Shown one piece after another: positions 49,162 through 58,285 of a DNA stretch of 63,481 nt (positions are counted from its first letter, which is position 1; each line of letters starts with the position of its first letter). The stretch covers positions 1 through 63,481 of the forward strand of contig JAXHVN010000031.1 in assembly GCA_034189165.1 (NCBI GenBank). The letters run 5' to 3'. Below the pieces are notes generated by a model. The model did not search any database and was not told the origin of the DNA. It saw only the letters and a list, made by a program, of their open reading frames with translations. The translations under genes and the position numbers were made by a program. This stretch comes from JAASSS01 sp021767745. GTDB taxonomy: Bacteria > Pseudomonadota > Gammaproteobacteria > UBA5335.

Positions 49162-50595
49162 ATGTCTGCCGCCACCGCCACTGAGCTGACCTATCACGAC
49201 CGCGTCGTCCGCCAGTTCTCCCTGATGACCATCGTCTGGGGCCTGGTCGGCATGGCGGTCGGCGTCCTGATCGCCGCCCAACTCTACTGGCCGGCACTCA
49301 ATTTCGATCTGCCCTGGCTGACCTACAGCCGGCTGCGTCCGCTGCATACCAACGCGGTGATCTTCGCCTTTGGCGGCTCGGCGCTGATCGGCACGAGCTA
49401 CTACGTGGTGCAGCGCACCAGCCACGCGCCACTGTTCGCGCCGAGGCTCGCCGCCTTCACCTTCTGGGGCTGGCAGACGGTGATCGTGGCGGCGGCGATC
49501 ACGCTGCCGCTCGGGCTGACCACCAGCAAGGAGTACGCCGAGCTGGAATGGCCGATCGACCTGCTGATCACGCTGGTCTGGGTGGCCTATGCGGTGGTCT
49601 TCTTCGGCACCATCGTCAAGCGGCGCGTCAAGCACATCTACGTGGCCAACTGGTTCTACGGCGGCTTCATCCTGGCGGTGGCGCTGCTGCACGTGGTGAA
49701 CAGCGCCGAGCTGCCGGTGGGCTGGTGGAAGTCCTACCCGCTCTATGCCGGCACGGTCGATGCGATGGTGCAGTGGTGGTACGGGCACAACGCGGTGGGC
49801 TTTTTCCTCACCGCCGGCTTCCTGGGCATGATGTACTACTTCGTGCCCAAGCAGGCCGAACGGCCGATCTATTCCTACCGGCTGTCGATCGTCCACTTCT
49901 GGGCGCTGATCTCGGTCTACATGTGGGCCGGGCCGCACCACCTGCACTGGACCGCCCTGCCGGACTGGGCGCAGTCGCTCGGCATGGTCTTCTCGCTGAT
50001 CCTGCTGGCGCCCTCCTGGGGCGGCATGATCAACGGCATCATGACCCTTTCGGGCGCGTGGCATAAGCTGCGCGACGACCCGATCATCAAGTTCCTCATC
50101 GTCTCGCTGTCCTTCTACGGCATGGCCACCTTCGAGGGGCCGATGATGAGCATCCGCACGGTCAACGCGCTCTCGCACTACACCGACTGGACCATCGGCC
50201 ACGTGCACGCCGGGGCGCTGGGCTGGGTCGGCTTCATCACCATGGGCTCGCTGTACAACCTCATCCCGCGGCTGTACGGGCAGCAGCAGATGTACAGCGT
50301 GCGGTTGATCGAGTGGCACTTCTGGATCGCCACCATCGGCATCGCGATGTATGCCGGCTCGATGTGGATCGCCGGCGTCATGCAGGGACTGATGTGGCGG
50401 GCGGTCAATCCGGACGGCACGCTCACCTACACCTTCATCGAAACCCTGCGGGCCACCCGGCCCTATTACCTGATCCGCCTGGGCGGTGGCGGGCTCTACC
50501 TCGCCGGCATGGGGATCATGGCCTACAACGTCTACCGCACCGTTCGCGCCCGCCAGCCGCAGCCGGCCCTCGTGCCGCAGCTGCAGACCGCCTGA
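49162..50595 (+). CDS. ccoN: cbb3-type cytochrome c oxidase subunit I CcoN
   Basis: CcoN is the catalytic haem-copper subunit of the high-affinity oxidase. The 477-residue protein has about 12 membrane segments and the conserved histidines: RPLHTNAVIFAFGG, WWYGHNAVGFFLTAG, GPHHLHW and SHYTDWTIGHVHAGALGW. It leads the ccoNOQP unit after an FNR-like promoter and ends 10 bases before ccoO. Confidence 0.98.
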   Translation: MSAATATELTYHDRVVRQFSLMTIVWGLVGMAVGVLIAAQLYWPALNFDLPWLTYSRLRPLHTNAVIFAFGGSALIGTSYYVVQRTSHAPLFAPRLAAFTFWGWQTVIVAAAITLPLGLTTSKEYAELEWPIDLLITLVWVAYAVVFFGTIVKRRVKHIYVANWFYGGFILAVALLHVVNSAELPVGWWKSYPLYAGTVDAMVQWWYGHNAVGFFLTAGFLGMMYYFVPKQAERPIYSYRLSIVHFWALISVYMWAGPHHLHWTALPDWAQSLGMVFSLILLAPSWGGMINGIMTLSGAWHKLRDDPIIKFLIVSLSFYGMATFEGPMMSIRTVNALSHYTDWTIGHVHAGALGWVGFITMGSLYNLIPRLYGQQQMYSVRLIEWHFWIATIGIAMYAGSMWIAGVMQGLMWRAVNPDGTLTYTFIETLRATRPYYLIRLGGGGLYLAGMGIMAYNVYRTVRARQPQPALVPQLQTA

Positions 50596-50605
50596 GGCTG
50601 CCGCA

Positions 50606-51232
50606 ATGAGCAAGCAACACGAGGTCCTGGAGAAGAACGTCGGCCTGATGGCGATCCTGATCGCCGTGGTCGTGAGCATCGGCGGCATCGTCGAGATCGT
50701 GCCGCTGATCTTCAGCGCCCAGGCGGCCGACCCCGCACCCGGGGTGGTGCCCGATCCGCCGCTGGTATTCGCCGGTCGCGACATCTACGTGCGCGAGGGC
50801 TGCTACAACTGCCATTCGCAGATGGTTCGCCCCTTCCGCGCCGAAACCGAGCGTTACGGACCCTTCGCGGTCGCCGGCGAGTTCGTCTACGACCGGCCCT
50901 TCCAGTGGGGCTCCAAGCGCACCGGGCCGGATCTGGCGCGGGTCGGCGGCCGCTACAGCGACGACTGGCACCGCATCCATCTGCTCGATCCCCGCGACGT
51001 GGTGCCCGAGTCGAACATGCCGGCCTACCCCTGGCTGGCCGAGCGGGAGCTCGATCCGCTGCAGATCCAGCGCCACATGCGGGGCCACCGACGCCTGGGC
51101 GTGCCCTATACCGACGCGGACCTGGCCGACGCGGTCACGGCGACTGCCGACAAGACGGAGCTGGATGCACTGATCGCCTACCTGCAGTCGCTGACTGCAC
51201 CGACGGCCGCCACCGAGCTCACCCAACGATGA
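50606..51232 (+). CDS. ccoO: cbb3 oxidase mono-haem subunit CcoO
   Basis: CcoO is the membrane-anchored monohaem cytochrome c subunit. The start at 50606 (MSKQHEVLEKNVGLMAILIA) gives 208 residues with one N-terminal membrane helix (about 12-35). The haem site CYNCHSQMVRPFRAETERYG is at residues 66 onward, as in all CcoO. Its end overlaps ccoQ by 4 bases (ATGA). Confidence 0.98.
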   Translation: MSKQHEVLEKNVGLMAILIAVVVSIGGIVEIVPLIFSAQAADPAPGVVPDPPLVFAGRDIYVREGCYNCHSQMVRPFRAETERYGPFAVAGEFVYDRPFQWGSKRTGPDLARVGGRYSDDWHRIHLLDPRDVVPESNMPAYPWLAERELDPLQIQRHMRGHRRLGVPYTDADLADAVTATADKTELDALIAYLQSLTAPTAATELTQR

Positions 51233-51447
51233 ACACCGGCACCCTGATGGGACTGATCACGCTGATCCTGCTGGTGCTGTTCGTCGGCGTCGTGGTCTGG
51301 GCCTACAGCGGCCGGCGCCGGCGGGACTTCGATGAGGCCGCCCGCCTGCCGCTGGACGATGAGCGACCGGCACCGCCCGATCCGGCGTCCGGTGAACCGA
51401 CCTTCCGCCCACCTGCCGAGCGAGACCACCCGGAGGATTCCCGATGA
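51229..51447 (+). CDS. ccoQ: cbb3 oxidase small subunit CcoQ
   Basis: CcoQ is a one-helix membrane protein that stabilises the oxidase. The 72-residue product has a helix at about residues 5-24 (LMGLITLILLVLFVGVVVWA), then RRRRDFDEAARLPLDDE, the typical charged tail. It overlaps ccoO and ccoP by 4 bases each. Confidence 0.95.
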   Translation: MNTGTLMGLITLILLVLFVGVVVWAYSGRRRRDFDEAARLPLDDERPAPPDPASGEPTFRPPAERDHPEDSR

Positions 51448-52433
51448 GCCTGTTCTGGACCGTGTTCATCGCCGGGCTCACCCTGCTGAACATCGCTGCC
51501 TGCTGGTGGCTGATCAGCTGGACCCGGCGCGGCGGCACCGAACCGGCGCAGCCGGGCGAGACCACCGGTCATGTCTGGGATGGTGATCTCACCGAGTACA
51601 ACAACCCGCTGCCCGCGTGGTGGCTGTACCTGTTCTACCTGACGATCCTGTTCGGCGTGCTCTACCTGCTGCTCTACCCCGGCCTGGGCGCCTTCGAGGG
51701 GCTGCTCGACTGGGACCAGGAGAAGCGCTACGCACGCGAGCTCGAGGCGGCGGAGCTGCGCTACGCGCCGCTCTACCAGGCCTACGCCGCGCAGCCCATC
51801 CCGGAGCTGGCGCAGGATGCGCAGGCCATGCAGACCGGCGGGCGGCTGTTCGCCCAGCACTGTGCCACCTGCCATGGTTCGGATGCGCACGGCGGACCGG
51901 GATTTCCGAACCTGACCGATCAGGCCTGGCTGCACGGCAGCGAGCCGGCGGCGATCCGCACCACCATCGCGCAGGGCCGGCAGGGCGTGATGCCGCCGTT
52001 CGGTGGCCAGCTCGATGCCGAGCAGCTCGCCGGCGTGGCCAACTACGTCTACAGCCTGAACGGGCGCGAGGCACCGGGGGGCGACGAACTCAGCGCGGTC
52101 GGCCAGCAGGTGTTCTCGACCTACTGCTTCGCCTGTCACGGCGCCGACGGCAGCGGCAACACGGCCATCGGGGCGCCGAATCTGACTGACGATGCCTGGC
52201 TCTATGGCGGCGATCTGGAGACGATCACCACCACGATCGCCGACGGGCGCACCGGCGTGATGCCGGCGCATGCGGAGCGGCTGGGCGAGGCGCGCGTGCA
52301 CCTGCTCGCCGCCTACGTCTACAGCCTCGGCGGCACGCCAGCCGAGCCGGCCGCGACGGCAGACGCGACGCCCCCGGGCGCGATGGCACCGCCGACGCCC
52401 GGCGTCGCAGCCGAGCCGGAGCCAGCCTCGTGA
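51444..52433 (+). CDS. ccoP: cbb3 oxidase di-haem subunit CcoP
   Basis: CcoP is the di-haem electron-entry subunit. The 329-residue product has two N-terminal membrane helices (about 3-25 and 58-79) with HVWDGDLTEYNNPLPAWW between them. Haem motifs CATCH (140-144) and CFACH (228-232) each have a downstream GVMP methionine. The C-terminal 30 residues are an Ala/Pro-rich tail beyond the usual end. The final codons overlap the next gene by 4 bases. Confidence 0.97.
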   Translation: MSLFWTVFIAGLTLLNIAACWWLISWTRRGGTEPAQPGETTGHVWDGDLTEYNNPLPAWWLYLFYLTILFGVLYLLLYPGLGAFEGLLDWDQEKRYARELEAAELRYAPLYQAYAAQPIPELAQDAQAMQTGGRLFAQHCATCHGSDAHGGPGFPNLTDQAWLHGSEPAAIRTTIAQGRQGVMPPFGGQLDAEQLAGVANYVYSLNGREAPGGDELSAVGQQVFSTYCFACHGADGSGNTAIGAPNLTDDAWLYGGDLETITTTIADGRTGVMPAHAERLGEARVHLLAAYVYSLGGTPAEPAATADATPPGAMAPPTPGVAAEPEPAS

Positions 52434-52828
52434 ACGGGCGGCGCCCGCCGGAGCCGCCCCGGCACGCGCCACCGGACAACCGGATCGTAAACCTCGAAGC
52501 CCGCGTGCCCGAGACGATCGACGCTGTCGAGGCGCCGGCCGATCGTGCCGACACACCAGTGCATCTGGGGCGGCTGGGCCGCATCGTGGCCGCAGTGCTC
52601 TGGCCCTCCTTTCTGAGCGCGGGCGTGGCGACGTTCGTCTTCTTCGGCCAGATCGATCCGGAGACGCTGCGGGTGGCGACCCACCCGGACTGGGCGATCA
52701 GCCGGGAGATCGGCTATACGCTCGGTTTCGCCATGTTCTGGGGCGTGACCACGCTGGCCAGCACGCTCACGGCGCTGCTGCTGGTGCAGCGCCTGCGCCG
52801 GCCGCTGCTGCCGCCGGAAGCCCCATGA
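52430..52828 (+). CDS. Unassigned two-helix membrane protein within the cco operon
   Basis: This 132-residue product is not a known Cco subunit that I recognise. It starts with GTG overlapping the ccoP stop and ends in an ATGA overlap with ccoG, so it is locked into the operon. A proline-rich, charged cytoplasmic N terminus (about 1-48) is followed by two predicted helices, about 51-73 (IVAAVLWPSFLSAGVATFVF) and 97-119 (LGFAMFWGVTTLASTLTALL), with a short loop between. A role in cbb3 assembly is inferred from position only. Confidence 0.75.
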   Translation: MNGRRPPEPPRHAPPDNRIVNLEARVPETIDAVEAPADRADTPVHLGRLGRIVAAVLWPSFLSAGVATFVFFGQIDPETLRVATHPDWAISREIGYTLGFAMFWGVTTLASTLTALLLVQRLRRPLLPPEAP

Positions 52829-54219
52829 GCAGCAACGTATCCCGATCGACGGACGCCGCCGCCAGCGGCCCGCTGTACGCCGCGCACGAGAAGATCTACC
52901 CACGCGAGGTACACGGGCGTTTCCAGCGACTGCGCCTGCTGGCGCTGGCGGTCATTCTCGGCGGCTTCTACCTGCTGCCCTGGATCTCCTGGCAGGGCCG
53001 CCAGCTGCTGCTGTTCGACCTGCCGGCGCGGCGCTTCCACATCCTGTGGATGACCTTCTATCCGCAGGACTTCATCTATCTCGCCCTGCTGCTGGTGATG
53101 GGGGCGGTCACGCTGCTGTTCTTCACCGCGCTGGGCGGGCGGCTATGGTGCGGCTACACCTGCCCGCAGACGCTGTGGACCGAGCTGTTCCTGCTGATCG
53201 AGCGCCACACCGAGGGCGATCGCGCCCGGCGCATGAAGCTCGATGCCGGCCCCTGGACCCGGCAGAAGGTCCTGCGCAAGGGCATCAAGCACAGCCTGTG
53301 GATCCTGCTCGCGCTGTGGACCGGCTTCACCTTCGTCGGCTACTTCACGCCGATCCGCGAGCTCGCAGTCAAGCTTGCGACCTTCGAGCTCGGCGGCTGG
53401 GAGAGCTTCTGGATCGGCTTCTACGGCTTCGCCACCTGGGGCAACGCCGGCTTCATGCGCGAGCAGGTCTGTCTGTACATGTGCCCCTACGCGCGCTTCC
53501 AGGGCGCGATGCTCGACCGCAATTCGCTGATCGTCTCCTACGATGCCGGCCGCGGCGAGCCCCGCGGCGGCCGGCGTCGCAGCGTCTCGCCGGCCGCCGC
53601 GGGGCTCGGCGACTGCATCGACTGCAACCTGTGCGTGCAGGTCTGCCCGACCGGCATCGACATCCGCAATGGCCTGCAGTACGAGTGCATCAACTGCGCC
53701 TCCTGCGTGGATGTCTGCGACAGCGTGATGGATCGCATGCAATATCCTCGGGGGCTGATCCGCTACACCACCGAGAACGCGCTGGAAGGCCGGCCGACCC
53801 GCATCGTGCGGCCACGGGTGATCCTCTACGGACTGATCCTGCTGCTGATCGCTGGCGGCCTGGCCTTCTCGCTGCTCACCCGCAATACCGTCACCTTCGA
53901 TGTGCTGCGCGATCGCAACGCGCTCTACCGGGTCGTGGACGGGGACTGGATCGAGAACAGCTACACGCTGAAGATCACCAACCGCGCGGGTGAACCACTG
54001 CGCCTGACGCTCGATGCCACGGGCGTCCCCGGCGCCGAGGCACAGATCGATCCGGCGCCGCTGGAGGTCGCGCCCGGCGCGGTGGCCACGGCTGCCGCCC
54101 GGGTGCGGGTGCCGCGCGCCGCCGTGAGCGGCGGCAGCGACATCGGCCTGCAACTCACCACTGCCGAGGGCGAGGTGCTCGCCCGGCGCCAAACGCGCCT
54201 GCTGGCGCCGACCCGATGA
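52825..54219 (+). CDS. ccoG: Cytochrome c oxidase accessory protein CcoG (RdxA/FixG)
   Basis: CcoG is a membrane Fe-S protein implicated in copper reduction for cbb3 assembly. The start at 52825 (MSSNVSRSTDAAASGPLYAA) gives 464 residues. Several membrane helices are followed by a double cluster-binding region, CIDCNLCVQVCPTGID and CINCASCVDVCD, at about residues 265-305. A C-terminal periplasmic Ig-like domain follows a further helix. It overlaps ccoH by 4 bases. Confidence 0.96.
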   Translation: MSSNVSRSTDAAASGPLYAAHEKIYPREVHGRFQRLRLLALAVILGGFYLLPWISWQGRQLLLFDLPARRFHILWMTFYPQDFIYLALLLVMGAVTLLFFTALGGRLWCGYTCPQTLWTELFLLIERHTEGDRARRMKLDAGPWTRQKVLRKGIKHSLWILLALWTGFTFVGYFTPIRELAVKLATFELGGWESFWIGFYGFATWGNAGFMREQVCLYMCPYARFQGAMLDRNSLIVSYDAGRGEPRGGRRRSVSPAAAGLGDCIDCNLCVQVCPTGIDIRNGLQYECINCASCVDVCDSVMDRMQYPRGLIRYTTENALEGRPTRIVRPRVILYGLILLLIAGGLAFSLLTRNTVTFDVLRDRNALYRVVDGDWIENSYTLKITNRAGEPLRLTLDATGVPGAEAQIDPAPLEVAPGAVATAAARVRVPRAAVSGGSDIGLQLTTAEGEVLARRQTRLLAPTR

Positions 54220-54755
54220 GGGCGCCGTCGACGGCCGTGCCCGGGCGGCCCTGGTATCGCGAACCGCTGGTCTGGCTGCTGTGGGTGCCGCCGCTGGCGG
54301 CCGTGGCCGGCGGTGTCACCATGCTGGTGCTCGCCCTGCAGACACCGGAGGCGGCGGTGTTCGATCGTACCGAGCGGCTCGCCCTGGCGGTGGTGCACGC
54401 CGATGCGCAGGCCCGTCACGCCGCCGCGCTGGGTCTGGCCGGGGAGCTGCAGCTGGATCGGCAGAGCGGTCAGGTGCAGGTGCAGCTGAGCCGTGGCAGT
54501 GGCCCGTTCGGTATCGACGATGCGCCGGGCACGCTCACGCTGCGGTTCATCCACCCCACCCAGCCGCAGCGTGACCGCACGCTCGCCCTGCAGGCGACGG
54601 CCCGCACCGATGTCTACACCGGCACGCTGGCCCCGGCGCCTACCGGCGCTTGGCAGGTCCGGCTGCACGGCCACCAGGCGGGCGCGGAGTGGCAGCTGGC
54701 CGGCACGCTGGCGGAGACGGCCGCGCGCACCCCGCTGCGCGCGGGTGCCGGCTGA
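54216..54755 (+). CDS. ccoH: FixH/CcoH family protein
   Basis: CcoH is a one-helix membrane protein that associates with immature cbb3 oxidase. The 179-residue product has WYREPLVWLLWVPPLAAVAG at the N terminus including the single helix (about 20-42), then VHADAQARHAAALGLAG as in FixH, and a periplasmic beta-rich domain. Its stop shares one base with the ccoI start. Confidence 0.93.
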   Translation: MRAPSTAVPGRPWYREPLVWLLWVPPLAAVAGGVTMLVLALQTPEAAVFDRTERLALAVVHADAQARHAAALGLAGELQLDRQSGQVQVQLSRGSGPFGIDDAPGTLTLRFIHPTQPQRDRTLALQATARTDVYTGTLAPAPTGAWQVRLHGHQAGAEWQLAGTLAETAARTPLRAGAG

Positions 54756-57241
54756 TGGACGGGCACTGCTATCACTGTGGCGCGCCACTCGGCGCCACCG
54801 CCGTGCACCGCCCGCTGCCGCCGCGGCACGGCGCGGCGGCCGGCGCCGCGCAGCCCTTCTGCTGCAACGGCTGCGCGCATGCGGCCGCACTGATCCACGA
54901 GGCCGGCCTGGCCGGCTATTACCAGCACCGTGCGGCGCCGGCGCCCCGCCCCGCCGAAGCCGCCTCGGCGAGCGTCTGGCAGGCGTGGGACCGGCCCGCT
55001 GCCGCGGCCCATTATCTGGCGCCGCGCGGGCCGCTGCGCGAGGCCATGCTGCAGATCGACGGGCTGCGCTGCGCCGCCTGCGGCTGGCTGATCGCCAGCC
55101 GGCTGCGGCAACTGCCGGGTGTGCAGGAGGCCACCATCCATCCCACCACTGGCCGCGGGTTGGTCGTGTTCGATCCCGCGCGGCTGCGCTTCAGCGCGCT
55201 GCTGGCCGCCATCGCCGCGCTCGGCTACCGGCCACAGCCGACCCTCGGCGCCCCGGATGATGCCGATCCGGAAGGCCGTGCCCTGCTGCGACGGCTGCTG
55301 GTGGCGGGCCTGGGCATGATGCAGGTGATGACCTACGCGGTGGCGCTCTATGCCGGCGCGCTGCAGGGCATCGAGCCGCTCTACCGCCAGTTCCTGGCAC
55401 TGGTGAGTCTGCTGGTGGCCACGCCCGTAGTGCTCTACAGCGGCGGCCCGTTCCTGCGCGGCGCCCTGCGCGCGCTGCTGCACAGACGACTGAACGCCGA
55501 CGTGCCGATCGCCCTCGCCCTGCTGGGCGGCTGGCTGCTCAGCACCGTCAATGCCTGGCGCGGCAGCGGCGAGATCTACTTCGAGTCGATCACCATGTTC
55601 GTCTTTCTGCTGACCGCCGCGCGCTGGCTGGAACACCGCCTGCGCCGGCGCAGCAACGATGCCGTGGCGGCGCTCGCGCGGCTGCTGCCGGCGACCTGCC
55701 GGCGGCTCGGGCCGGATGGCATCGGTGAGCCGATCCTGCTGCAGGAGCTGGCCGCCGGCGATCGCGTGCAGGTGGCCCAGGGCGAGGCGGTACCGGCAGA
55801 CGGCGTGATCGAGCGCGGCGCGGGCCAGCTCGACGAGGCGCTGCTGACCGGTGAGTCGCGCCTGCAGCCGCGCGGGCCGGGGGCAGCCCTCGTCGGCGGC
55901 AGCGTCAATCACGGCGAGCCCCTGATCGTGCGCATCACGGCCACCGGCGCAGCCAGTCAGCTCGGCCGGCTCTCCCGCCTGCTGTTGCGCGCGCAGACGG
56001 CAAGACCGGCTGCCGTGGCCGCCGCCGAGCGGCTGGCGCAGGCCTTCGTCGCCGGTATCCTGCTGGCGGCGGGGGCGGCGCTGGCGCTGTGGTGGCCGGC
56101 CGGCCCGGGACGCGCGCTGGAGATCGCCCTGACCGTGCTGGTGGTGAGCTGCCCCTGCGCCTTCTCGCTGGCCACGCCCGCCGCCTACGTCGCCGCCAGC
56201 ACCCGCCTGCTGCGCCAGGGCATCCTGGTGCTGCGCCCGGGTGCGCTCGAGCGGGTCGAGACACTGGATACCCTGGTGATTGACAAAACCGGCACGCTGA
56301 CCTGCGGTGCCCCGCACCTGCAGGCGATCCACCCGCTCGCGGGGCTGCCGGCGGCGCGCTGCCTGCAGCTGGCCGCGGCGCTGGAGACCCATTCGCGTCA
56401 CCCGCTGGCCCAGGCGCTGGTGGCCGCCGCCCTCGCGCGGCGCCTCGCGCTGCCCCCGGCCCGGGACGTGCGCGAGCAGGTGGGCGAGGGCATCCGCGGG
56501 GCGGTGGACGGGCGGATTCTGCAGCTGGGGCGCCCGCCGGCAGCACTGGCCCTGCCGCCGCTGCCGGCAGGGGCCACGCCGGTGCTGCTGCAGGAGGCGG
56601 GGCAGCCGCTGGCGGTATTCGTGCTGGCCGATCCGCTGCGGGCGGAGGCGCCGGCCGTGATCGCCTCGCTACACGCCGCCGGCATCCGGCCGCTGCTGGC
56701 CAGCGGCGACGCGCCGGCGGCCGTGGCGGCGGCAGCGGCGGCTGCCGGCATCACCGACTATGCCGGTGGCCTGACGCCGGCCGGCAAGCTGGCCCGGCTG
56801 CAGGCCGAGCAGCGTCGCGGCCATCATCCGGCGGCGATCGGTGACGGCAACAACGATGCGCCGCTGCTGGCCGCCGCACAGGTCAGCCTGGTCATGGGGG
56901 CGGGCACGGCGCTAGCCCAGTCGCAGGCCGACTTCGTCCTGCCGGCCGGCACGCTCGCGCCGCTGCCGGAGGTGTTCGCCACCGCACGCCGCGCCCGTCG
57001 CCTGCTGCGGCAGAACCTCACCTGGGCCATCAGCTACAACCTCTGCGCCCTGCCGCTGGCGCTGGCCGGCACGCTCACGCCCTATTGGGCGGCGCTCGGC
57101 ATGACACTGAGCTCGCTGCTGGTCGTGCTCAACGCCGCCAGGCTGGCGCGTGTGCCGACGGCCACCGGACCGGCGTCGGCTGCGCCACCCGCCGCGCCGG
57201 CGTCCGCCCCGGCCACCGACGCCTCGTTCGAGGCTGCCTGA
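54755..57241 (+). CDS. ccoI: Copper-exporting P-type ATPase CcoI (FixI)
   Basis: CcoI supplies copper to cbb3 oxidase by pumping it towards the periplasm. The start at 54755 (MDGHCYHCGAPLG) shares one base with ccoH and gives 828 residues. The CcoI-type Cys-rich N terminus (HCYHCG, FCCNGC) is followed by a metal-binding domain (GLRCAACGW), about eight membrane helices, the CPC motif at 466-468, the phosphorylation site DKTGT (D510) and GDGNNDAP. Confidence 0.96.
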   Translation: MDGHCYHCGAPLGATAVHRPLPPRHGAAAGAAQPFCCNGCAHAAALIHEAGLAGYYQHRAAPAPRPAEAASASVWQAWDRPAAAAHYLAPRGPLREAMLQIDGLRCAACGWLIASRLRQLPGVQEATIHPTTGRGLVVFDPARLRFSALLAAIAALGYRPQPTLGAPDDADPEGRALLRRLLVAGLGMMQVMTYAVALYAGALQGIEPLYRQFLALVSLLVATPVVLYSGGPFLRGALRALLHRRLNADVPIALALLGGWLLSTVNAWRGSGEIYFESITMFVFLLTAARWLEHRLRRRSNDAVAALARLLPATCRRLGPDGIGEPILLQELAAGDRVQVAQGEAVPADGVIERGAGQLDEALLTGESRLQPRGPGAALVGGSVNHGEPLIVRITATGAASQLGRLSRLLLRAQTARPAAVAAAERLAQAFVAGILLAAGAALALWWPAGPGRALEIALTVLVVSCPCAFSLATPAAYVAASTRLLRQGILVLRPGALERVETLDTLVIDKTGTLTCGAPHLQAIHPLAGLPAARCLQLAAALETHSRHPLAQALVAAALARRLALPPARDVREQVGEGIRGAVDGRILQLGRPPAALALPPLPAGATPVLLQEAGQPLAVFVLADPLRAEAPAVIASLHAAGIRPLLASGDAPAAVAAAAAAAGITDYAGGLTPAGKLARLQAEQRRGHHPAAIGDGNNDAPLLAAAQVSLVMGAGTALAQSQADFVLPAGTLAPLPEVFATARRARRLLRQNLTWAISYNLCALPLALAGTLTPYWAALGMTLSSLLVVLNAARLARVPTATGPASAAPPAAPASAPATDASFEAA

Positions 57242-57465
57242 TGGAGATCATCTTCGTGCTGATTCCACTGGCGCTGGGACTGATGCTGATCGCCATCGGC
57301 GTGTTCTTCTGGGCGGTGCGCAGCGGCCAGTTTGAGGATCTGGAAACGCCCGCCTGGCAGGTGCTGCTGGACGACGACGCCCGGCCCGGCGGCCCTGTCC
57401 CCCCGGACGATGCACCGACCGACGCCGACACCGCGCGACGGCCGGGTGGCGACGCGGACCGATGA
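57241..57465 (+). CDS. ccoS: cbb3 oxidase maturation protein CcoS
   Basis: CcoS is a small membrane protein needed for haem/copper insertion into cbb3. The 74-residue product has one helix (about 4-26, VLIPLALGLMLIAIGVFFWA) followed by VRSGQFEDLETPAWQVLLDD, the unmistakable CcoS signature. An acidic Pro/Asp tail extends it. It shares one base with the ccoI stop and overlaps the next gene by 4 bases. Confidence 0.97.
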   Translation: MEIIFVLIPLALGLMLIAIGVFFWAVRSGQFEDLETPAWQVLLDDDARPGGPVPPDDAPTDADTARRPGGDADR

Positions 57466-58187
57466 GCGCCGAGGCCAGCCTGCTCGCCTGGGCGCCCTTG
57501 CCACTCGCCGCCCTGCTCGCCGGCCTTGCCGGCACGCCGCATTGCCTCGGGATGTGCGGCGGCATCTCGGCAGCCCTGGGCTGCCCCAGGCAGGTACCCG
57601 GAGCGGTTGGGCTGCGACCGGACGGGCCGCTGCTCGCGCTGCAGGCCGGTCGCCTGTGCGGCTATGGCCTGCTCGGCGCGCTGGCCGGCCTCGCCGGCGC
57701 CAACCTCGCCGCCCGGGGCATGGGCGAGCTGCCCCTGAGCGGGCCGAACCTGCGCCTTGCCCTGGCCCTGATGATGGTGCTGATCGGGCTGCAGATCGCC
57801 TACGGCCGCGCGCCGCTGGGCGCCCTGGAGCGGCTCGGGGACCCGCTGTGGCGCCGCGTGCAGCGTCCGGCGGCGCGACTGCGCCATCGCGCCGGCCTGC
57901 CGGCGCGCTTCGCCGCCGGCCTGCTGTGGGCACTGCTGCCCTGCGGGCTGCTCTACGGCATGCTCGCGGCGGCGGCGGCCAGCGGCTCGGCGCTGCACGG
58001 CGCGCTGCTGCTGGTGAGCTTTGGCCTCGGCACCCTGCCCGCGCTGCTTGCCAGTGCCCTGCTGCCGGCACGCCTGTTCGCCCTCGCCGGCAGCGGCAGG
58101 CGCGGCCTCGGCCTGCTGGTCGCCGGCAGCGGACTCTGGGTGGCGCTGATGCCGCTGCTGCTGACCGCCGGCGCGCATATGCACTGA
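57462..58187 (+). CDS. TauE/SafE (UreH/DsbD_2-like) membrane protein, cbb3 operon-linked
   Basis: This 241-residue protein has about six membrane helices. The family motif GTPHCLGMCGG near residues 24-34 and the second-half ALLPCGLLYG mark the DsbD_2/UreH-type group that often follows ccoS and is usually annotated sulfite exporter TauE/SafE family. The two Cys-containing motifs face each other in the inverted-repeat fold and could handle copper or thiols; the substrate is unknown. It overlaps ccoS by 4 bases and ends the cco run. Confidence 0.88.
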   Translation: MSAEASLLAWAPLPLAALLAGLAGTPHCLGMCGGISAALGCPRQVPGAVGLRPDGPLLALQAGRLCGYGLLGALAGLAGANLAARGMGELPLSGPNLRLALALMMVLIGLQIAYGRAPLGALERLGDPLWRRVQRPAARLRHRAGLPARFAAGLLWALLPCGLLYGMLAAAAASGSALHGALLLVSFGLGTLPALLASALLPARLFALAGSGRRGLGLLVAGSGLWVALMPLLLTAGAHMH

Positions 58188-58205
58188 AGGCGGCACTTTC
58201 GGTGT

Positions 58206-58233
58206 GTCAGCGCTGTCCCTAGGAGGCGCTGAC
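58206..58233 (+). terminator. Hairpin between the cco operon and the efflux genes
   Basis: An 8-base-pair stem (GTCAGCGC with GCGCTGAC) encloses a 12-base loop containing CCTAGG, 18 bases after the TauE/SafE-like stop. No T-run follows. It could terminate cco transcription or act as an operator; the remaining spacer shows no clear CueR-type or other metal-regulator site. Confidence 0.4.
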
Positions 58234-58285
58234 CCAACCCAAGACATGGCGCACACACTGTCCCCACGGTTACCTTGCGCCCGCC

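Noticed and set aside
47965..50784. 939-codon minus-strand frame spanning upp and ccoN
   Set aside because: Only its last part is real (the small acetyltransferase in the same frame from 48249); the rest is antisense to ccoN and out of frame with upp.
58188..58285. Copper-regulator (CueR/CusR-type) operator before the efflux genes
   Set aside because: ACCTTGC occurs near 58270 but without the matching inverted half-site at MerR-family spacing.
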